Shown here: piece after piece, positions 10,333-14,360 of the stretch
How positions within the stretch are numbered: position 1 is the first letter of the stretch
Layout: the number at the start of each line of letters is the position of its first letter
Assembly: GCA_964563595.1 (NCBI GenBank)
Contig: CAZLWR010000025.1
Span: forward strand, 1 to 14,360
Direction of reading: 5' to 3'
DNA length: 14,360 nucleotides
DNA from: CALMFT01 sp964563595
GTDB taxonomy: Bacteria; Patescibacteriota; Gracilibacteria; Absconditabacterales; Absconditicoccaceae
The notes under the pieces: model-generated
Database searches by the model: none
Seen by the model: only the letters and a program-made list of their open reading frames with translations
What the model was told of the DNA's origin: nothing
Position numbers and translations under genes: made by a program

Positions 10333-10511
10333 GATTTCTGTGTTAGTGTTTTATCCAGTTCTTTTTGTATTTTTTTAAAATCTAATAAGTCTTCCGCTCA
10401 GAGTGTATCCTTACCTACTATTTCATTTGTATAATCTGATGATTCCGTATCTGTCTTGGGTATTTTTGTTCTTTTGTTCTTGGGGAATTTTGGAGTATTT
10501 TTTTTGTTCAT
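10317..10511 (-). CDS. Small lysine-rich protein, unknown (code 25)
   Basis: A 64-residue ORF opens with ATG at 10511 and ends at TAA, with one UGA read as glycine (DTLGAED). It is hydrophilic. Residues 1-19 are very basic (MNKKNTPKFPKNKRTKIPK), the middle is acidic and polar, and residues about 44-64 look helical and lysine-rich. It has no membrane segment or signal peptide. It begins 18 bases after the stop of the coiled-coil gene on the same strand, so the two are probably co-transcribed. No Shine-Dalgarno is visible. The function is unknown; the basic N-terminus would suit nucleic acid or partner-protein binding (inference only). Confidence 0.6.
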
Positions 10512-10529
10512 AGTATGGCGTGTTAAAAA

Positions 10530-12035
10530 TTAATGTATATCATCAGTGGACTGATTAGACTGGAATAGTTGTTGTATAGATAATTGCAAGAGGTCGGTTG
10601 CTTGTGTGTAGTTCATATTTCTATGTGGAGAGACTCTTTGGATTTGTAGGTAATCGGTGCTTGTAAATAGCTTTGATAGATTGCCTGGTATGGGGTTATT
10701 TCGCATTATATTTTGGATGATTTTATTGAAGAGGAGATTTATAATATTAGGATTGAACGCTAATACATAATTTTCCACTCTTTTTGGCTTTCCTGTCGCC
10801 TTGATGCAATGATGCAAACCATGTAGGGTTCCTTTTGGTCATTTTCCTTTCTCTGTTTGTAAATACTCTTCAGTAATAGAGTTTTTGAGATCAACTGGCA
10901 TATGCACAACTCTAGTTTCTTCCGGTATCTCTAGGCGTATGACACAATCAGTATTTGCTCTCAGATCGTCTACGCATGGTGGCTTGCGAACTTTAATATT
11001 TTTACCAGGATAGAGCCTTTGCAGAACTCGTTCAAGATACATGATCTGAATAAGTTCTAAGACAATAGAAAATAAATGTTCTTTCAAATTAACAACTGTC
11101 GTAAGTGTCTCTCTGGCCATGGTAATTTCAGACTGCAAAGCTTGAGACAAGGGTCTACCGTCATTGGGGTCTATGCTAATCTTGTACTTAGAAAGTGTTG
11201 TTTTTATTCGTTTGACGATGCGTTTTTGTTGTTCTTGTGTTTGTTCATTGTATGCTGCCTCTATCTCATGTTCTTGTGTTTTTAGGAGCGGAAGGATTTT
11301 ATAATGGATAAACTGTTTTTTGCATTCTTGGTAAAACCTTGATTTGTTGTCTCCTCAGTCAATGATAAGTTCTAATTTATTGATCTCTTTTTTGACCGCT
11401 TCTAGTTTCGTTTTATCATATGGTTCATGTTCTTCTTTTAATGCAGCTATAAGATTATCTCTTTGAACTTCAAGCTTCCCTATTTCTTCCTCGAGCCTTT
11501 TGATAGCACCCGCATTATCTCTAGGATAAGGTTTTAGCTGTTTCAATGCTTTGTTTTTTTTACTGAGGACCTCCTTGACGGCCAGTAATTCTGGGGTTTC
11601 GTTTACTGCTAGTCTTGTGGTAGTTTTCACTTGTACTTTTTGTTGTTCCCGATCTTTTACTTTTTTCTCTAGTGCTCTTATCTGACCTTTGATATCTTCA
11701 TAAAATTCTTTTTGTTGGGTAGCAAAAACTTCTTCAAGTCTGGCTTGATCAATCGTTTGTTCTTGGATATGACCGTGTGAACGTTTGCCACTATGATGTT
11801 GGGATACTGTCTTTGCTAATTCTTCACATCGTAACTCACCAAAATACAATTTGCACAGTTCTTCGTCTTCTATAATACCATCTAGTACAAGATCAAGAAC
11901 TGCTTTACTGCTTTCTTTCGCTTCAGACCTGTTTCATAGTACATCTCGTATTCCATTACCTACGAAAGAATCATACTGAGTCCCATTTCACTCGTTAGAT
12001 ATTGTTGCTAACCTTGATTGCGGATAACTTCACAT
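10530..12035 (-). CDS. Coiled-coil protein, function unknown (code 25)
   Basis: This 501-residue protein becomes one frame when five UGA codons are read as glycine; it ends at TAA. It is soluble, with no signal peptide or membrane segment. Residues about 80-90 are His-rich (HHSGKRSHGH). A long charged heptad-like region follows, roughly residues 95-230 (ALEKKVKDREQQ, KRLEEEIGKLEVQ, KLEAVKKEINKLELI), consistent with a coiled coil, with more helix to about 300. The C-terminal 200 residues look folded and hold three cysteines in a short span (PPCVDDLRANTDC, LHHC), but I recognise no family. The start ATG at 12035 lies about 37 bases after the likely transcription start of a good promoter (12107-12079). 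It diverges from the flavoprotein gene and precedes the small lysine-rich gene. Confidence 0.8.
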
Positions 12036-12078
12036 AAGATAATACAAATAATATTAGATAGCTAATGAATGATAAATA

Positions 12079-12107
12079 AGTATACTGGTGCCTATTATAA
12101 TTTGCAA
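12079..12107 (-). promoter_or_regulatory. Promoter for the coiled-coil gene
   Basis: On the minus strand TTGCAA (12107-12102) and TATACT (12084-12079) are separated by 17 bases. Transcription would start near 12072. The spacer contains the plus-strand -10 element of the divergent flavoprotein gene. Confidence 0.65.
12096..12101 (+). promoter_or_regulatory. Candidate -10 of the flavoprotein gene, near-leaderless mRNA
   Basis: A consensus TATAAT lies 14 bases before the ATG at 12116. Transcription would then start only about 7-9 bases ahead of the start codon, leaving no room for a Shine-Dalgarno site. There is no good -35 at 16-18 bases upstream, so the call rests on the -10 alone. Confidence 0.45.
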
Positions 12108-12115
12108 CTAATTGA

Positions 12116-13357
12116 ATGAGTGTCGCTATAGTGTGAGGTGGTGCTGCAGGGATAATGGCTGCCGCAAGTTTATTAGAGTCAGCTTATGCTGATCCTATTT
12201 TTTTGTTTGAAAAAAATCCACATCTTGGTGCAAAAGTAATTATAAGCTGATGAGGAAGGTGCAATGTTACAACAAGTTTTTATAAAAAAGATATTCTTAA
12301 GACAAAGTATCCTCGTTGATGGGATTTGGTAGAGTATGCTATTGGTCAGTTTTGACCTAAGAAGATCTATCAATGGTTTGAAGATCATGGAGTGCCGCTC
12401 AAGATTGAAAAAGATGGAAGAGTATTTCCGGTTAGTAATAATGGCAAGGATATTGTATGAGTCTTCGAGAAATTGTTCGCAAGCTCACCGACCATGCAAT
12501 TACAATTATGAGAAAAAATAAGCTGAATTGTCAGACAAGATAATCAATTTTTGCTCACAACCGATGTCTGACAGTATGTCGTAGATAAGGTTATTCTTGC
12601 TACAGGTGGTAATGCATATCGCCATACAGGTAGTGCTGGTGATGGTTATGCTTTTGCTCAAAGCCTAGGCCATACTATCAGTCCATTGTGACCTTCCTTG
12701 AATAGTTTTCAGACTGCTAACCAATGGTTGCATACTTTATCGGGCATCAGTTTTCCACAGAGTGTTTTAGTAGCGCAAGATGGCAAACAATTCGTAGGCC
12801 CATTCTTGCTCACTCATTTTGGAATAAGTGGCCCAGTTGTATTTGAGTATTCAGCTTATACTTCATTTGAAACTATGGAAGACAACAAACCACTCATAGT
12901 AAAACGAATACCAGATAAGGAAAAAAACTATGATTATTGGATAAAAATTATACAAGAAGCGAAAGAAATATTTCCCAAAAAACATGTAGAGAAAGTATTA
13001 AAATGATATTTGCCGACACGTCTTGTAGAAGAATTGGTAAGATCGTACGGTTTACCGGGAGAATGGCAGGTGACCGATATTCATAAGGATAGTATGAAAA
13101 CGATTGCTCATATCTTAGGTCACGGATTGGAATTGTCTTTGACCGCAAGAAGACCTGGCGATGAATTTGTGACTGCGGGCGGAGTGCCTGCCAATGAAGT
13201 AGACTCAAAAACTATGGAATCCTTGGTGTGCCCGGGCCTGTATATTACTGGAGAATTACTCGATGTAGACGGAGTGACATGATGATATAATCTGACCTCC
13301 AGCTGGGCTACTGGTAGACTTGCCGGTAGAGCAATCATGGACTTGACATTTCATTAG
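12116..13357 (+). CDS. HI0933/YhiN-family FAD-dependent oxidoreductase (code 25)
   Basis: This 413-residue flavoprotein reads about thirteen UGA codons as glycine and ends at TAG. Residues 4-12 (AIVGGGAAG) are the FAD-binding Rossmann motif GxGxxG. Residues 44-52 (SGGGRCNVT) are the hallmark of the HI0933/YhiN/BaiN family, and ATGGNAYRHTGSAGDGY is the family's second glycine-rich block. The C-terminal FAD-contact region is PGLYITGELLDVDGVTGGYN (about 373-392), followed by SSWATGRLAG. Invariant glycines G7, G45-G46 and G389-G390 are all UGA, the last two sets as adjacent UGA pairs. Length matches the family's usual 400 or so. The cellular substrate of most members is unknown; some database entries name it after bile-acid reductase BaiN, which is unlikely to apply here. 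It is a single-gene unit with its own terminator. Confidence 0.93.
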
Positions 13358-13367
13358 TATTGCTCAC

Positions 13368-13396
13368 TACCATAGTCACTATGGTGATTATTTTTT
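13368..13396 (+). terminator. Intrinsic terminator after the flavoprotein gene
   Basis: TACCATAG (13368-13375) pairs with CTATGGTG (13379-13386) around a TCA loop, the outermost pair being T-G. TTATTTTTT follows. It lies 10 bases after the TAG and 12 bases before the next start codon. Confidence 0.75.
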
Positions 13397-13407
13397 AATA
13401 ATGGAGC

Positions 13408-14360
13408 ATGAGAAACAATCTCACTAGGTCGGTTTTCCTGACGTGATTATTATTGTGTGTTGCAAATAATAGGGCTTCTTTATGATCCCCACATGGCGAG
13501 TTTGGTCCCAGATTGCTTGTTGCTCCTCCGATTAGTAAAAGGCTATCTTTTGACCTTACTGATACTTTGGCTTGTGGAGAAGCTAGGTACTATTTGGATA
13601 CGCTTGCTCAGGAGGTCGGCACTCATCAAATTCTTGCTTTGCAAGGTGCCTCGATCTTTTCTTCATTACGAGAGTTTGCTTCGGAAGAACATAAAAATAA
13701 TGAAATAGATAATCAGAATACGGATAGTGATAACTCATGATTCATTGAAACTCGGACTACTAGAAAGGAAGGTGTTTCGATCGTGTCCGCGGAGTTTTCT
13801 GAGAACGCCCTTGTGAATCCTTCTTCTTGAGTTTTTATAGTAGGATCTGGAAAAACGACATTGGATTATACTGCTTATGCTGACGTAGTTTCTTTGGACA
13901 TAGCAATCCACTTAAGTGATACTGTTGTGCAAGAAATTAATATTCATATCAAGAACAAGCTTGGTATTGCTTTGTTTCCTGATAATAATGTTGTCCGTCT
14001 GCAGACAGCAAAGGATCTCGATATGATGATGCTATTGTTATCGCTTGGTGGCAATGATGGGCGAAATTTCATTCACCTCGATGATCCCAAGCAAAAAGCA
14101 AAACTCTTGAATACTGACGCATGGCTTGCACAGACAGACAGCCTACGTAGTTTTGCTGTTAATTATCTGGATGCATATAAAGACTCAGATAGTAAGGCTG
14201 AACTTTTTGAGCATTATTATCTACAGATGCCGGGTATTGTTAATCTGCTTATTCAAAGTCATAAACATTCTAATTCATCTTTATGATCTGCACCTGACCA
14301 TCTAGTACGATTTGAAGTATGCCGTATTATCAAAAAAGAGACGAAACGTCTCTGGGTGGC
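13408..14360 (+). CDS. Secreted protein of unknown function, 3' end outside the window (code 25)
   Basis: The frame is open from ATG 13408 to the window edge, giving 317 complete codons with five UGA codons read as glycine. Residues 1 to about 26 look like a signal peptide: a basic start (MRNNLTRS), a hydrophobic core (VFLTGLLLCVA, its glycine being UGA-coded), then a polar region. The mature part is mixed, with an acidic Asn/Asp-rich stretch near residues 94-111 (EEHKNNEIDNQNTDSDNS) and probable helices further on. I recognise no family. The start is the first ATG in frame after the terminator, with GGAG three bases before it. No good promoter is visible between the terminator and the ATG, so some transcription may read through from the flavoprotein gene. 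Confidence 0.75.

Noticed and set aside
12948..13338. Minus-strand ORFs opposite the flavoprotein gene
   Set aside because: They are antisense to the conserved C-terminal FAD-contact region of a recognised protein.
13457..13708. 83-residue plus-strand ORF
   Set aside because: It overlaps the secreted-protein gene in another frame, which is longer and starts with a signal peptide.

Overview
The window comes from a low-GC bacterium that reads UGA as glycine (genetic code 25). This points to the CPR/Patescibacteria lineages Absconditabacteria (SR1) or Gracilibacteria (BD1-5). With UGA as stop, every long gene breaks into fragments. With UGA as glycine, the fragments join in one frame into full-length proteins, and many recoded glycines fall on invariant motif positions. 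Two examples are the GxGxxG and SGGGRCN motifs of the HI0933-family flavoprotein and the conserved glycines of an ABC-F ATPase. More than forty in-frame UGA codons are read this way. I cannot separate the two candidate phyla from this sequence alone.

Layout. (1) 1-1350, plus strand: a secreted or membrane-anchored protein with a Cys-rich motif and a DUF11 domain, followed by a 49-residue ORF whose N-terminus resembles it. Each has a near-consensus sigma70-type promoter and a hairpin terminator. (2) 1331-2791, minus strand: a large polytopic membrane protein of unknown function. (3) 2792-8324, plus strand: an rRNA locus in the unusual order 23S-5S-16S, with no tRNA in the spacers. Each rRNA sits in its own long processing stem, a promoter-like site lies between 5S and 16S, and a terminator follows 16S. 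(4) 8416-10299, plus strand: an ABC-F translation-type ATPase of the Uup kind. (5) 10317-12035, minus strand: a coiled-coil protein and a small lysine-rich protein, probably one operon. (6) 12116-13357, plus strand: an HI0933/YhiN-type flavoprotein, divergent from the coiled-coil gene with overlapping promoters. (7) 13408 to the window end: a secreted protein of unknown function, cut by the window edge.

How it fits together. The centre is translation machinery: rRNAs and a ribosome-associated ABC-F factor. The flanks are cell-surface or unknown genes. The 16S gene has several linked departures from E. coli that keep base pairing (helices 2, 28, 34 and 45), so it is very likely functional. It also has changes that pairing does not explain: U at position 1400, a UCCUCA in place of the tandem UCA of helix 34, and an altered anti-Shine-Dalgarno tail (CACUUCCC). 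The genes here mostly lack Shine-Dalgarno sequences. I see no CRISPR array, tRNA, insertion sequence or integrase.
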